Shown: positions 8,694 to 17,424, numbered from the stretch's first letter. The stretch: 64,000 nt of DNA from Enterococcus_K sp051713825 (GCF_051713825.1 NZ_JBIOQR010000001.1:1612001-1676000); one strand, 5' to 3'. A program made the numbers and translations. Notes: a model not told the origin generated them from the sequence alone.

Positions 8694-9619
8694 TGGAAGA
8701 CGTAGGAAAAGAGCTTTCAAAAATAGTCAAACAACGTAATTATCAAGATCGGTTCGCCAAAATGATGGATAAGGTTTTAGCAGATGAAGATGTTCAAAGC
8801 TTTTTAACTGAGCACAAAGATAAGCTGACAGAAGAAGATATTGAAAAAAGCTATGCCAAACTCTATGAATTTGTCCAAGAAAAAAGAAAATATAAACTAA
8901 ATGATCCAACCATGATTGCTCCAGGCTACGAGCCACAATTGATGCTGAATTTCCATTATGTAGACGTCACCTATGTTCCCACAGAAGCCTTAATTGCTAG
9001 ACGTCGCCAAGAAGAAATTAAGAGTCGAATTCATGCGATGGATATGCCAAAAGATATCCGAAATGCTTCATTTAATACATTTGATAATACCAGTGGGCGA
9101 GGAGAAGCTCTTTCAGCGGCCCTAGATTTTGTCGAAGGTTATTCTGCTGACAAGAAAGCCTTTCATAAAGGACTCTATCTTGTTGGAAGCTTCGGTATTG
9201 GCAAAACTTATCTGCTGGGTGCCATCGCTGGAGAATTAGCTATTAAAGGGTTTAGTACGACTTTAGTGCATTTTCCGACATTTGCCGTGGAGATGAAACA
9301 AGCGATTGGAAAAGATCAAGTAGCAGAAAAGTTAGATGCAGTGAAAAAATCGCAAGTCTTAATGATTGATGATATTGGTGCTGATGCAATGAGTAGTTGG
9401 ATTCGAGATGAGGTCTTTGGAGTCATTTTACAATATCGAATGCAAGAACAGCTGCCAACCTTCTTTTCTTCTAATTTTTCAATGGAAGAGCTAGAGGACC
9501 ATTTGTCAGTCACGCAACGCGGAGACGAAGAACCGTTAAAAGCCAAGCGGATTATGGAACGAATTCGTTATTTAACAAAAGAGGTTTGGATGTCAGGGAA
9601 AAATCGTCGAAACGGATAA
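8693..9619 (+). CDS. dnaI: Primosomal protein DnaI (helicase loader)
   Basis: An AAA+ ATPase of 308 aa that loads the replicative helicase onto DNA. The N-terminal helical DnaI domain (residues 1-about 95) binds helicase. The ATPase has a Walker A at GSFGIGKTY and a Walker B at VLMIDDIGAD. A C-terminal RIMERIRYL segment carries the sensor-type arginine region. It is translationally coupled to dnaB through a TGATG overlap. The lipoprotein gene downstream follows after 38 bases and could share the transcript. Confidence 0.96.
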   Translation: MEDVGKELSKIVKQRNYQDRFAKMMDKVLADEDVQSFLTEHKDKLTEEDIEKSYAKLYEFVQEKRKYKLNDPTMIAPGYEPQLMLNFHYVDVTYVPTEALIARRRQEEIKSRIHAMDMPKDIRNASFNTFDNTSGRGEALSAALDFVEGYSADKKAFHKGLYLVGSFGIGKTYLLGAIAGELAIKGFSTTLVHFPTFAVEMKQAIGKDQVAEKLDAVKKSQVLMIDDIGADAMSSWIRDEVFGVILQYRMQEQLPTFFSSNFSMEELEDHLSVTQRGDEEPLKAKRIMERIRYLTKEVWMSGKNRRNG

Positions 9620-9657
9620 ATCAATCGCACTTGTTTAAGAATGAAAGGTGAGTCTTA

Positions 9658-10137
9658 ATGAAAAAAAGTAGTTTATGTGCACTGCTAACTATTAGTTTAG
9701 GCCTAGTATTGGTCGGTTGTTCAAACGAAACAAAAAAGCCTCAAGCAAGTACCGAGACTAGTCAGTCAATCAGTAGCTCAACGAAAGAAAGTAGTGAAAA
9801 AGAAATGAGCTCGACAGAAGATAAAAGTCAAACTCGTTCAGAATTCACGGCTACCTTAAGTGAAGACGCAAAAGAAAATGAAAAAGACAAGAACCAACTT
9901 CGCCTTATTCTAAATGAGGTGACGGCAAAGGTCGATCCCGAAAACATCATTGGCTCTTTCTCAAATGGTGGGGTCATTTTAAATGTGGCAACGGATCAGT
10001 TAGGTGAAAAGACCTCTTTGGCTTCCTTAAAAAAAGGAACAGAAGTCACTTTTGTTCTGAATAAAACACCCATCATGACAATGTCGTTACCACCACAAAT
10101 CCCTGGTAATTCGATTGAGACTGTCACTTCAAACTAA
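9658..10137 (+). CDS. Putative lipoprotein
   Basis: The protein is 159 aa. It has a lipoprotein signal: KKSS at the start, a hydrophobic stretch (LCALLTISLGLVLV) and a lipobox with Cys21 (VGCSN). A Ser/Thr/Glu-rich linker follows (about residues 25-60), typical of surface lipoproteins. The remaining 90 residues contain a small domain of unknown function. RBS AAAGGTGAG is present. It follows dnaI closely and is closed by a terminator at 10248. No specific family is recognised. Confidence 0.75.
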   Translation: MKKSSLCALLTISLGLVLVGCSNETKKPQASTETSQSISSSTKESSEKEMSSTEDKSQTRSEFTATLSEDAKENEKDKNQLRLILNEVTAKVDPENIIGSFSNGGVILNVATDQLGEKTSLASLKKGTEVTFVLNKTPIMTMSLPPQIPGNSIETVTSN

Positions 10138-10247
10138 CGAGTATTTTGAGAGTGAAGGATAACTCAGCTAGGTATCTTTTATATTCTGAGTATCCGAACA
10201 AACGCTGGGGATAGAGGAAGGTTTGTTCCAACCTTTGAAGAAAAACA

Positions 10248-10296
10248 AAGTGAATAAACATTAGAAAGTAATTTCTGATTTTTATTCACTTTTTTC
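10248..10296 (+). terminator. Terminator after the lipoprotein gene
   Basis: AAGTGAATAAA at 10248-10258 pairs with TTTATTCACTT at 10281-10291, followed by T residues. Confidence 0.8.
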
Positions 10297-10432
10297 GTTT
10301 TGCCGTTTCGATTCTATCCTCAATTGAAGTGCTAAGTGTAAAATATATTGCGGTAAGATTTGAAAAAAAGAAAGAAGACCATTATTCTAATTGTTAGGTT
10401 TAGCGGCCAATAACAATAAGAGGATGGTCTTC

Positions 10433-11848
10433 ATGGAAACTATTGTAAACGAAATTGCAGAAATTTTAAAGAGTGAATCGCATTTTATTGCAAAAGAAAA
10501 AGCATTAGTCATTTATCTTGCCAATTTGATCCGAGAAATCATCACAATGGCCTTTGAACAAATAGATGATGATTTAATTGGAGAATACAAAAAACAAGGG
10601 TATCAAATAGAAAAAAAGAACGATCGGAAATTATTGACAGTATTCGGCGAAATTCAATTCCGTAGAAGGCGATACATCAAGGAAGGCGAGTCTTCAGTTT
10701 ATGCGTTAGATGTCTTTTTAGGATTGAAAAGCCATGATAGGTACAGTCATTTACTCAAACGAAATGTTGCGGAGCTTGCCAGCAAAATGACGTATCGGAA
10801 TAGTGAGAAAGCCATAGAACTCTTGACTTCCTTCACCATGAGTCATCGAAAAATAAACCGGTTGGTCTTACAGGTGGGTGAAGAAATTAAAAGCCAACAA
10901 ACGGCGGAAGAACGCTATGATGAAAGAAAAGATAAAAAGAGAAGACCTTCAGCGATTTACATTGAAGGAGACGGTATTCAAATTAAAGGTCAGAAAAAAA
11001 ACCAATTAGAAATTTATCGATTTCAAGTATGTGAAGGTTCAAGACCAGTCGGGAAAAATCGAAGACAGTTGAAAAATTATCATGAGTTTGTAAGCCTTAG
11101 CCGTAAGCAAGCACTAAAAGAAACACAAGAGTACCTAGCAAACACGTATCGCCTTGAAAAAACCATTGTCATCAGTAATAGTGATGGTGGTTCAGGCTTT
11201 GAAAAAAATGTATTTGAAGAGCTAGCGGGAAATTGTAGACGGCATGAATTCTTTTTAGACGCGTACCATGTTAATCGAAAAATTAAAGAAAGACTCTCTA
11301 ACTTCAAAGATTTACAGCCGTATCTAATGGAGGCTATTTGGCAAGCTTATAGTTGGGACAAGGTCGTTGTAGCGTTAGATACGGCGGCGAGCCTGTTAGT
11401 GGACGAGCAAGACACAGAAAAAAACCGAGAATCTCTGCGTCTATTAGAAAACTACTTAACTAGAAACTGGAAGTGGCTACAACCTTTTGAACAACGAAAT
11501 TTAGCTGGGATTCAAAAATGCATAGGCACCTGTGAAAGCAATCATAGAGTGTACAGCTATCGAATGAAACGACAAGGACGCTATTGGACAAAGAGTGGAG
11601 CTGAAGCCATGGTGCGAGTGATATCAAGTATAAAAAACAAAGAAATTGAACAATGCTTGATGACAGATTATGCACCAGCAGAACCGGAAGACGCGTTGAA
11701 GAAACGCTGCCAACAAGCATTAAGAAATACGACTAGTAAGCGTTGGAATCGTTTTGAAGAGCATGTAGGCATTCAATACGGACATGTAACAGGAAAAGAA
11801 AAAACATCAACGGGCATGGGAAAACTGATTCGCGGATTATGTAGTTAA
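10433..11848 (+). CDS. ISLre2-family transposase
   Basis: The protein is 471 aa from the ATG at 10433 (METIVNEIAEILK), preceded by AAGAGGATGG; a TTG at 10391 would extend it without support. It matches the UPF0236/ISLre2 transposases in the N-terminal part with RRRRYIKEG, a central YIEGDGIQIKG block where the first acidic catalytic residues lie, ISNSDGGSGFE, and the FFLDAYHVNRKIKERL motif. It ends VTGKEKTSTGMGKLIRGLCS, typical of full-length members. There is no internal stop, so the enzyme is probably active. Confidence 0.92.
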   Translation: METIVNEIAEILKSESHFIAKEKALVIYLANLIREIITMAFEQIDDDLIGEYKKQGYQIEKKNDRKLLTVFGEIQFRRRRYIKEGESSVYALDVFLGLKSHDRYSHLLKRNVAELASKMTYRNSEKAIELLTSFTMSHRKINRLVLQVGEEIKSQQTAEERYDERKDKKRRPSAIYIEGDGIQIKGQKKNQLEIYRFQVCEGSRPVGKNRRQLKNYHEFVSLSRKQALKETQEYLANTYRLEKTIVISNSDGGSGFEKNVFEELAGNCRRHEFFLDAYHVNRKIKERLSNFKDLQPYLMEAIWQAYSWDKVVVALDTAASLLVDEQDTEKNRESLRLLENYLTRNWKWLQPFEQRNLAGIQKCIGTCESNHRVYSYRMKRQGRYWTKSGAEAMVRVISSIKNKEIEQCLMTDYAPAEPEDALKKRCQQALRNTTSKRWNRFEEHVGIQYGHVTGKEKTSTGMGKLIRGLCS

Positions 11849-11876
11849 AAAAATTCATAATGCCCTACCAAATGGC

Positions 11877-11927
11877 AATTGTGTCAAGTAAATTATTTTT
11901 AGCAAAAATGATTTACTTGACACAATT
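11877..11927. repeat. Palindrome in the right sub-end of the IS
   Basis: AATTGTGTCAAGTAAAT at 11877-11893 is the exact reverse complement of 11911-11927, around a 17-base loop. An outer CCTACC/GGTAGG pair extends the structure. The core CTTGACACA also occurs in the right terminal repeat near 12012, so it may be a transposase binding site or a terminator protecting the IS. Confidence 0.7.
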
Positions 11928-12058
11928 CAACCAAGCGAAGCGCGGTAGGAAAGTGAAATAATATAAATAGAGCCGTACCTATCACTCTAAAATAATGGTT
12001 ACCGCAAAATACTTGACACATACATTGAAGTGGCAGAACTTTTATTTTGTAGTAAGAA

Positions 12059-12067
12059 TGATATAAT
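12059..12067 (+). promoter_or_regulatory. Extended -10 promoter of trmK
   Basis: TGATATAAT at 12059-12067 is a textbook extended -10; the -35 area (about 12039) is poor. The IS ends at 12023, so the insertion removed whatever lay upstream of this promoter but left the core intact. Confidence 0.65.
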
Positions 12068-12088
12068 AATAGGCGAAGGAGTGGCGCT

Positions 12089-12790
12089 ATGAATCAACAA
12101 GAATTATCAAAACGATTGGCTACAGTTGGGGAGTTTGTCCCGAACGGCGCTCGTCTAGCTGACATTGGCTCAGACCACGCTTATTTGCCAGTTGCCTTAG
12201 TTTTAGCAAAAAAAATCGACTTTTCAATCGCCGGTGAGGTAGTCATTGGCCCCTTTACTTCGGCTGTTAAACAAGTTAAAAAAAATAATCTCAGCCAAAA
12301 TATTACAGTTCGTTTAGCAAGTGGCCTTGATGCAATTGAGCAAGATGACGACATCACAGCTATCACTATTGCAGGAATGGGGGGCACGCTAATACGTGAT
12401 ATTTTAGCTCAAGGGCAATCAAAGAACAAACTTTCAGGAAAAGAACGCCTAATTTTACAACCAAATGTCGGTGAAAAAACACTTAGATCTTGGTTGATGG
12501 CAGAATCCTATGAAATTATTGCAGAACGTATTCTCGAAGAAAATCAAAAAATTTACGAAATTATTGTTGCTGAAAAATCGCCAAACACAATGACTTACAC
12601 GAACGAACAGCTCATGTTCGGCCCTTTTTTGTCCAAAGAAAAGAATCCGACATTTAAGAAAAAATGGCAACGAGAGTTAAACCAACGAAACCATGTCTTG
12701 CAGCAGCTTTCATTAGCAGAAACGGTTCCTAGTGGAAAGATTGAGCAACTAGAAACAGAAAGAAAATTAATAGAGGAGATGTTGGCATGA
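12089..12790 (+). CDS. trmK: tRNA (adenine(22)-N1)-methyltransferase TrmK
   Basis: This SAM-dependent enzyme methylates A22 in tRNA. The protein is 233 aa. It has the TrmK start (LSKRLATVGEFVPNGARLADIGSDHAYLPV), in which ADIGSDHAYLP is the SAM-binding motif I. ITIAGMGGTLI and LILQPN are the conserved later motifs. A C-terminal coiled-coil part follows (about 165-233). RBS GAAGGAGTGG precedes the ATG. The stop overlaps the start of the Nif3-like gene by four bases, the usual pair in Firmicutes. Confidence 0.95.
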   Translation: MNQQELSKRLATVGEFVPNGARLADIGSDHAYLPVALVLAKKIDFSIAGEVVIGPFTSAVKQVKKNNLSQNITVRLASGLDAIEQDDDITAITIAGMGGTLIRDILAQGQSKNKLSGKERLILQPNVGEKTLRSWLMAESYEIIAERILEENQKIYEIIVAEKSPNTMTYTNEQLMFGPFLSKEKNPTFKKKWQRELNQRNHVLQQLSLAETVPSGKIEQLETERKLIEEMLA

Positions 12791-13923
12791 CCAAACTCAT
12801 GGGAACAGAATTTATTCAACAATTCGAAGCCTACTGCCCTCAGTGGTTAGCAGAAGAAGGCGATCCAGTCGGCTTACATATTGGGACCCTTAACAAACCA
12901 ATCAAACGTGTAATGATGACTTTGGATGTTCGTCCGGAGGTTGTGGCAGAAGCAATTGAAAAAAAAATCGACTTATTGATTGCCAAACATCCACCAATTT
13001 TCCGCCCAGTTTCTCGATTGACCACAGATACCCCTCAGCAAAAGATGTATGCTGATTTATTAGCTCATAATATTGCTGTTTATGCGGCTCATACCAATAT
13101 GGATATCATTGAAGATGGTTTAAATGACTGGTTTTGTGAAGCGCTAGAGGTTGTCTCTGACAGTTATTTGACTAAAACGCATGAAATTCCTTTCAAAAAG
13201 TTAGCGGTTTACGTTCCTGTAGAATCTGCAAAACAAATGAGAGAAGCCCTAGCAAACGCAGGAGCGGGAGAACAGGGGAATTATCGAGAAACAAGTTTTT
13301 CTTCGATTGGTACGGGGCGTTTTACTCCAGTTGATGATGCAAAACCAACAATTGGTCAAATCAACCAGGCCGAACAAGTACAAGAAGCTAAAATAGAAGT
13401 GATTTTTCCTGAACCTCTAAAAGAGACTCTCCTTCAAGCGATGTTTGCGGCACATCCGTATGAAGAACCCACCTATGATTTAATTTCATTGGACAATACA
13501 CCAACATCTTACGGAATTGGGCGTGTTGGTAACTTAAAAGAAGCTCTTTCTTTAGAAGCCTTCCTTGATAAAATCAAAAAAACTTTTGATTTGGAAGGAT
13601 TACGGGTCGTCATACCTAACCAAATAGTAGATACGCAATCTATGTCAGTCAAACGTGTCGCTATCTGTGGCGGGAGTGGCGAGAAGTTTTATGTTGATGC
13701 GTTGAAGCATCAGGCGGATGTCTATATAACAGGAGACATCTATTATCATACTGCGCACGATATGCAGACAGCAGGCTTAATCGCTATTGATCCAGGTCAC
13801 TATATCGAAAGTTTGTGTAAAGAAAAAATGGTTGAAAAATTCAATCAATGGAAACTAGAAAAAAATTGGCCCGTAGATTTTATCATTTCAGAAACCTCTA
13901 CGAATCCATTTTCATTCAAATAA
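12787..13923 (+). CDS. Nif3-like dinuclear metal centre protein (YqfO family)
   Basis: The protein is 378 aa, the long form of the NIF3/DUF34 family. The two halves form the metal site: AKHPPIF and AAHTNMD near residues 62-104, and GDIYYHTAHDM with DPGHYIES near the C-terminus. Between them is the inserted PII/CutA-like domain (about 140-240, with AHPYEEPTYDLI). The family is a suspected GTP cyclohydrolase-like or metal-chaperone protein; the true function is not settled. It is coupled to trmK by ATGA overlap, and pepT follows after 15 bases. Confidence 0.92.
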   Translation: MTKLMGTEFIQQFEAYCPQWLAEEGDPVGLHIGTLNKPIKRVMMTLDVRPEVVAEAIEKKIDLLIAKHPPIFRPVSRLTTDTPQQKMYADLLAHNIAVYAAHTNMDIIEDGLNDWFCEALEVVSDSYLTKTHEIPFKKLAVYVPVESAKQMREALANAGAGEQGNYRETSFSSIGTGRFTPVDDAKPTIGQINQAEQVQEAKIEVIFPEPLKETLLQAMFAAHPYEEPTYDLISLDNTPTSYGIGRVGNLKEALSLEAFLDKIKKTFDLEGLRVVIPNQIVDTQSMSVKRVAICGGSGEKFYVDALKHQADVYITGDIYYHTAHDMQTAGLIAIDPGHYIESLCKEKMVEKFNQWKLEKNWPVDFIISETSTNPFSFK

Positions 13924-13938
13924 AGGAGAGAATTGACT

Positions 13939-15168
13939 ATGTATGAAAACTTATTACCAAGATTTTTACGTTATGTAAAAACAGAAACACGCTCAAATGC
14001 TGCAAGTAACACCACTCCTTCAACACCGACCCAAACAGCCTTTGCTCAGGTCTTAAAAAAAGAGCTTGAAGACTTAGGTCTAACAGATGTTTCTTATAAT
14101 GAAGCAAATGGATTTGTGATGGCAACACTGCCAAGCAATACAGAAAAACAAGTCCGTTCTATTGGTTTTATCGCTCACATGGACACAGCTGACTTTAATG
14201 CAGTCAATGTGAACCCTCAAATTATTGAAAACTATGATGGCCAATCAACTATCCAGTTAGATAAAGAAGGCAAGTTCACTTTAAATACAAAAGACTTTCC
14301 AAATCTAAAAAATTATACAGGCCAAACATTGATTACTACTGATGGGTCAACATTGTTAGGCTCTGATGATAAATCGGGAATTGCTGAAATCATGACGGCA
14401 ATGGAAATTTTACTTGCCCATCCTGAAATCAAACACGGCACAATCAAAGTTGCTTTTGGTCCTGATGAGGAAATTGGTGTAGGTGCAGATAAATTTGACG
14501 TAAATGAATTTGCGGTTGATTTCGCTTATACCATGGATGGTGGTCCGGTAGGGGAGCTTCAATATGAAACCTTTAGTGCCGCTCAAGCAGATATCACGAT
14601 TCAAGGAAAAAATGTTCACCCTGGAACAGCAAAAGATACCATGATTAATGCCTTACAACTAGCGATTGATTTTCAAAATTCTTTACCTCAAAATGAAGTG
14701 CCAGAAAAAACATCAGGTTACGAAGGATTCTTCCATTTGATGGCTCTAACAGGCAATCCGGAAGAGGCAAAGATGAGTTATATCATTCGTGACCATTCAC
14801 GTGAAAAATTTGAAGAACGAAAACAAATGATTTTAGATGTCCAAGAAAAAATTAACGCGCAATTTGACCAAGAACGTGTACAAGTGCATATGTTTGATCA
14901 ATACTATAATATGAAAGAAATCATCGAAAAAGATATGAGTATTGTTGAGTTGGCTAAGCAAGCAATGATTGAACTAGATATTAAGCCAATCATCGAACCC
15001 GTTCGCGGCGGAACAGATGGCTCTAAGATTTCTTATATGGGTATTCCAACACCAAATATTTTTGCTGGTGGCGAAAATATGCACGGACGCTTTGAGTTTG
15101 TTTCACTACAAGCGATGGAAAAAGCGACAGACGTGATTGTAAAAATTGCGGAGAATAATGCTAAATAA
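13939..15168 (+). CDS. pepT: Peptidase T (tripeptidase)
   Basis: A zinc aminotripeptidase of the M20B family, 409 aa, acting on tripeptides in the cytoplasm. Metal and catalytic residues are visible in GFIAHMDTADF, GSDDKSGIAEIM, FGPDEEIGVGAD, and the MDGGPVGELQYETF block. RGGTDGS and GGENMHG close the active site. The ATG at 13939 was chosen: AAAGGAGAG lies about nine bases before it, whereas the in-frame TTG at 13933 would be too close. It is the last gene of the trmK unit and is followed by a terminator. Confidence 0.96.
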   Translation: MYENLLPRFLRYVKTETRSNAASNTTPSTPTQTAFAQVLKKELEDLGLTDVSYNEANGFVMATLPSNTEKQVRSIGFIAHMDTADFNAVNVNPQIIENYDGQSTIQLDKEGKFTLNTKDFPNLKNYTGQTLITTDGSTLLGSDDKSGIAEIMTAMEILLAHPEIKHGTIKVAFGPDEEIGVGADKFDVNEFAVDFAYTMDGGPVGELQYETFSAAQADITIQGKNVHPGTAKDTMINALQLAIDFQNSLPQNEVPEKTSGYEGFFHLMALTGNPEEAKMSYIIRDHSREKFEERKQMILDVQEKINAQFDQERVQVHMFDQYYNMKEIIEKDMSIVELAKQAMIELDIKPIIEPVRGGTDGSKISYMGIPTPNIFAGGENMHGRFEFVSLQAMEKATDVIVKIAENNAK

Positions 15169-15219
15169 ATTAGTTCTTCTGATTTCATTTGTTTATGTCA
15201 AAAATTAAAATAGTCTAAG

Positions 15220-15255
15220 AAGAGTAAGATTTTTTTGGAAATTTTACTCTTTTTT
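15220..15255 (+). terminator. Terminator after pepT
   Basis: AAGAGTAA at 15220-15227 pairs with TTACTCTT at 15244-15251, followed by a T-run. Confidence 0.75.
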
Positions 15256-15330
15256 GACATTCCAGTGATTTCCCTTTGCAACTAAGGTCGTAATGAGGTA
15301 CGCTAATAACGTATGACTTGGAGGGAAAGT

Positions 15331-15615
15331 ATGAATCGTTTATTACAAGAGCTGAGTAGTAACCCGTTGTGGTTCTATCTTTTTATTGTCAATCTTTATT
15401 TGTTTTGTCTGATGGGTTATGACAAACGGAAGGCCAAAAAGAAACAATGGCGTGTCCCAGAAAGTAATCTTCTTTTTGTCGGGTTAATCGGTGGCGGCTT
15501 AGGTGGCTTACTTGCACAAAAGGCGTTTCACCATAAGACACGCAAACGGAAATTTTTGATTTGCTTTTTATTAGGTATTGTAACAGATGGTGTCTTGCTT
15601 TACTTTTTCCATTAA
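15331..15615 (+). CDS. DUF1294 small membrane protein
   Basis: The protein is 94 aa. It has a first hydrophobic segment (LWFYLFIVNLYLFCLMGY), the conserved DKRKAKKKQWRVPE motif of DUF1294, a glycine-rich second segment (LLFVGLIGGGLGGLLAQ), HKTRKRKF, and a last hydrophobic segment. This is the normal length for the family, whose function is unknown. The ATG at 15331 was chosen because GGAGGG lies at 15319; the upstream ATG at 15313 has no ribosome site. The membrane protein gene following starts 24 bases later. Confidence 0.85.
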   Translation: MNRLLQELSSNPLWFYLFIVNLYLFCLMGYDKRKAKKKQWRVPESNLLFVGLIGGGLGGLLAQKAFHHKTRKRKFLICFLLGIVTDGVLLYFFH

Positions 15616-15639
15616 TCATTATTGAATTGAGGAATCTTT

Positions 15640-16686
15640 ATGAAAAAAAATAGTAAACTCAAAGTGCTAGTAAATATAGCTATTTTGGCTGGAATGGTTG
15701 GGATTATTCTTTACCTTGTTCAGAACTCACTAGCGGATATATTTGCTGAGTTACGTTCAACGAGTTTTATGGTGTTAGCTGGTGTCCTAATTATTGGCAC
15801 GATCTCTTTGCTTACTGAAGGGCAGGCCATTAAAGAAATCTCAAAACATTTTGAACCTAGTTTTTCGAGACAAGATGGTTTTTGGACGTCTTGTTATGTT
15901 GCCTTTTATCGAATCATCACATTTGGAACAGGGACGTTGGTTTCAGAAGTATACTTTTATCGCAAAAAAGGACTGAAGCCTTCACAAGGAGTGGGCGTGA
16001 CTACTCTACATATGGTAATGTATAAATTTGCCGTTATCACCTATGCCGTGGTTAGTTTGATTATCCAATTTTCACTCTTTTATTCCAACTCGCCTAAGAT
16101 GATTCCATTTATCTTGGCAGGAATGATTTTGACGATTGTTTTGATTATTGCACTTTTGGCATTATCTAGTAGCGTAAATTTACAGGTATTTTTAATTATT
16201 GTAGCCAATCGTTTATTCAAAAGTCCAAAGATTAGAGGCTGGGTTGATACCTGTAATCTTCAAATTTACTCTCTTAGAGATACCGTCAATACAATTATGC
16301 AGGATCGAACTGCTGTCTGGCGAATTTACACTTGGAATCTACTTAAGCTCGCTTTATGGTATATCATTCCTTATTTTGTCTTGATGGGTAAACATTCTGA
16401 CTTGGACTTTTTACAGGCCTTTTCATTTACTAGCTTTGCCGTAATTCTTTCCGGAGTAGTTCCAACACCCGGAGGCATTGGTTCGTTTGAATTTGTTTAT
16501 TTACTGTTGCTTCGACCAATCGTAGGCACTGTAGATGCCATTTCTTCCGTATTATTATATCGTTTTGGAACGTTTGTTTTGCCGTTTTTGTTCGGTTTTG
16601 TCTATGTTCTTGTTGAAAAGAGGAAGAAAATTCAAGAGGAGATTCAAGAAGTAAAAAAAGAACGAAAGGCAATGAGTAATGAGTAA
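15640..16686 (+). CDS. Lysylphosphatidylglycerol synthetase/flippase-like integral membrane protein (UPF0104)
   Basis: The protein is 348 aa with about eight transmembrane segments. It belongs to the family that includes the membrane half of MprF and the AglD/YbhN proteins. Characteristic elements are the segment VLAGVLIIGTISLLTEGQA, the FGTGTLVSEVYFYRKKG loop, and GVVPTPGGIGSFEFVYLLLL near residue 270, the most conserved motif. There is no soluble lysyl-transferase domain, so it would move or organise a lipid rather than modify it. RBS TGAGGAAT precedes the ATG. Its substrate is unknown. Confidence 0.85.
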   Translation: MKKNSKLKVLVNIAILAGMVGIILYLVQNSLADIFAELRSTSFMVLAGVLIIGTISLLTEGQAIKEISKHFEPSFSRQDGFWTSCYVAFYRIITFGTGTLVSEVYFYRKKGLKPSQGVGVTTLHMVMYKFAVITYAVVSLIIQFSLFYSNSPKMIPFILAGMILTIVLIIALLALSSSVNLQVFLIIVANRLFKSPKIRGWVDTCNLQIYSLRDTVNTIMQDRTAVWRIYTWNLLKLALWYIIPYFVLMGKHSDLDFLQAFSFTSFAVILSGVVPTPGGIGSFEFVYLLLLRPIVGTVDAISSVLLYRFGTFVLPFLFGFVYVLVEKRKKIQEEIQEVKKERKAMSNE

Positions 16687-16725
16687 ATAGTCATTGTCTT
16701 AAAAATAATCGAATTGAATTAAGTA

Positions 16726-16829
16726 AAGACACATCCTATAATGAGCCGTAAAATCAGAATAGATTAGAATTTACATCTAATCTATTCTGAGCTAATTACA
16801 GCAAGTCATTAGGAATGTGTCTTTTTTTG
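16726..16829 (+). terminator. Long branched terminator
   Basis: AAGACACATCCT near 16726 pairs with AGGAATGTGTCTT near 16811-16823 and is followed by a T-run. An inner perfect 15-bp hairpin (TCAGAATAGATTAGA, 16754-16768 with 16776-16790) sits in the middle. It ends the DUF1294/membrane protein unit. Confidence 0.85.
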
Positions 16830-17099
16830 TGAAAAGATTTCGACTGAATCTCTTAACCTTCTTTCAATTCATAAGCTTTTACGTATCTTTCTAAAAGCTG
16901 AGCGTGAGGTTGGGATAGAAGTGTTTAACTCCGAGAAATAAGAAGGAATTCACGGAAATGACAAGAAACACGAAAGACTTTCTTTCGATGTTGATTGATT
17001 CCTACGTGGTGCTCTTCAAATTTTTGTGACCAGGTAGGTACTGTTCTACATCTATTTACTTTGTAAATAGTGTTTCACAGCAATTTCAGCTTATTTTTC

Positions 17100-17142
17100 G
17101 AACCTTCAACTCTAGCATGTCTCATGCTAGAGTTGAAGGTTC
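17100..17142. repeat. 43-bp near-perfect palindrome
   Basis: AACCTTCAACTCTAGCATG at 17101-17119 is exactly complementary to 17123-17141 around the loop TCT, and one more G-C pair closes it. It sits between the two arms of the 506-bp element and could form a cruciform or a very stable RNA hairpin. Confidence 0.95.
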
Positions 17143-17147
17143 TTATT

Positions 17148-17402
17148 GCTGTAAAACACAACGAAGTATGAGTTGATGTTGCACAGTACCTACTCGGTGC
17201 TGTAAAACACAACGAAGTATGAGTTGATGTTGCACAGTACCTACTCGGTGCTGTAAAACACAACGAAGCATGAGTTGATGTTGCACAGTACCTACTCGGT
17301 GCTGTAAAACACAACGAAGTATGAGTTGATGTTGCACAGTACCTACTCGGTGCTGTAAAACACAACGAAGCATGAGTTGATGTTGCACAGTACCTACCCG
17401 GT
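17148..17402. repeat. Five tandem 51-bp repeats
   Basis: Units start at 17148, 17199, 17250, 17301 and 17352, each beginning GCTGTAAAACACAACGAAG and ending ACCTACTCGGT. Units 1, 2 and 4 have GAAGTATG and units 3 and 5 GAAGCATG; the last unit ends CCCGGT. There are no spacers, so this is not CRISPR. The unit length is a multiple of three, which creates long but meaningless repeated open frames on the minus strand. Confidence 0.97.
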
Positions 17403-17424
17403 TCTCGGAGTTAAACACTTCTCG

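Larger units (their letters stand above)
10332..12023 (+). mobile_element. Complete ISLre2-family insertion sequence, 1692 bp, with 9-bp target duplication
   Basis: The direct repeat ATTGAAGTG occurs at 10323-10331 and again at 12024-12032, immediately outside the proposed ends. Imperfect terminal inverted repeats (20 of 25 matching) are visible: the left end has AGTGTAAAATATATTGCGG and the right end reads TGTGTCAAGTATTTTGCGG on the other strand. One transposase gene fills most of the element. A 9-bp duplication is what is known for this family. The undamaged gene and the perfect duplication suggest a recent insertion, placed between the lipoprotein terminator and the trmK promoter. Confidence 0.9.
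16917..17422. repeat. 506-bp modular non-coding element with perfect 21-bp terminal inverted repeats
   Basis: The 21 bases at 16917-16937 (AGAAGTGTTTAACTCCGAGA plus A) are the exact reverse complement of 17402-17422. Inside, in order, are: about 90 bp of unique left arm; one diverged 53-bp unit in inverse orientation at 17029-17081; a short spacer; a 43-bp palindrome at 17100-17142; and five direct 51-bp units at 17148-17402. Homology to the copy at 387 begins slightly outside the terminal repeat, at 16906. No protein is convincingly encoded. The ends recall a MITE, but no flanking target duplication could be recognised. Confidence 0.85.

Noticed and set aside
17148..17402. Possible CRISPR array
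   Set aside because: The 51-bp units are contiguous with no unique spacers, and no cas genes are nearby.
17075..17418. Two overlapping minus-strand open frames with a 17-residue repeat
   Set aside because: They arise because the 51-bp unit is a multiple of three. There is no ribosome site, both frames repeat equally, and the DNA is a tandem repeat.
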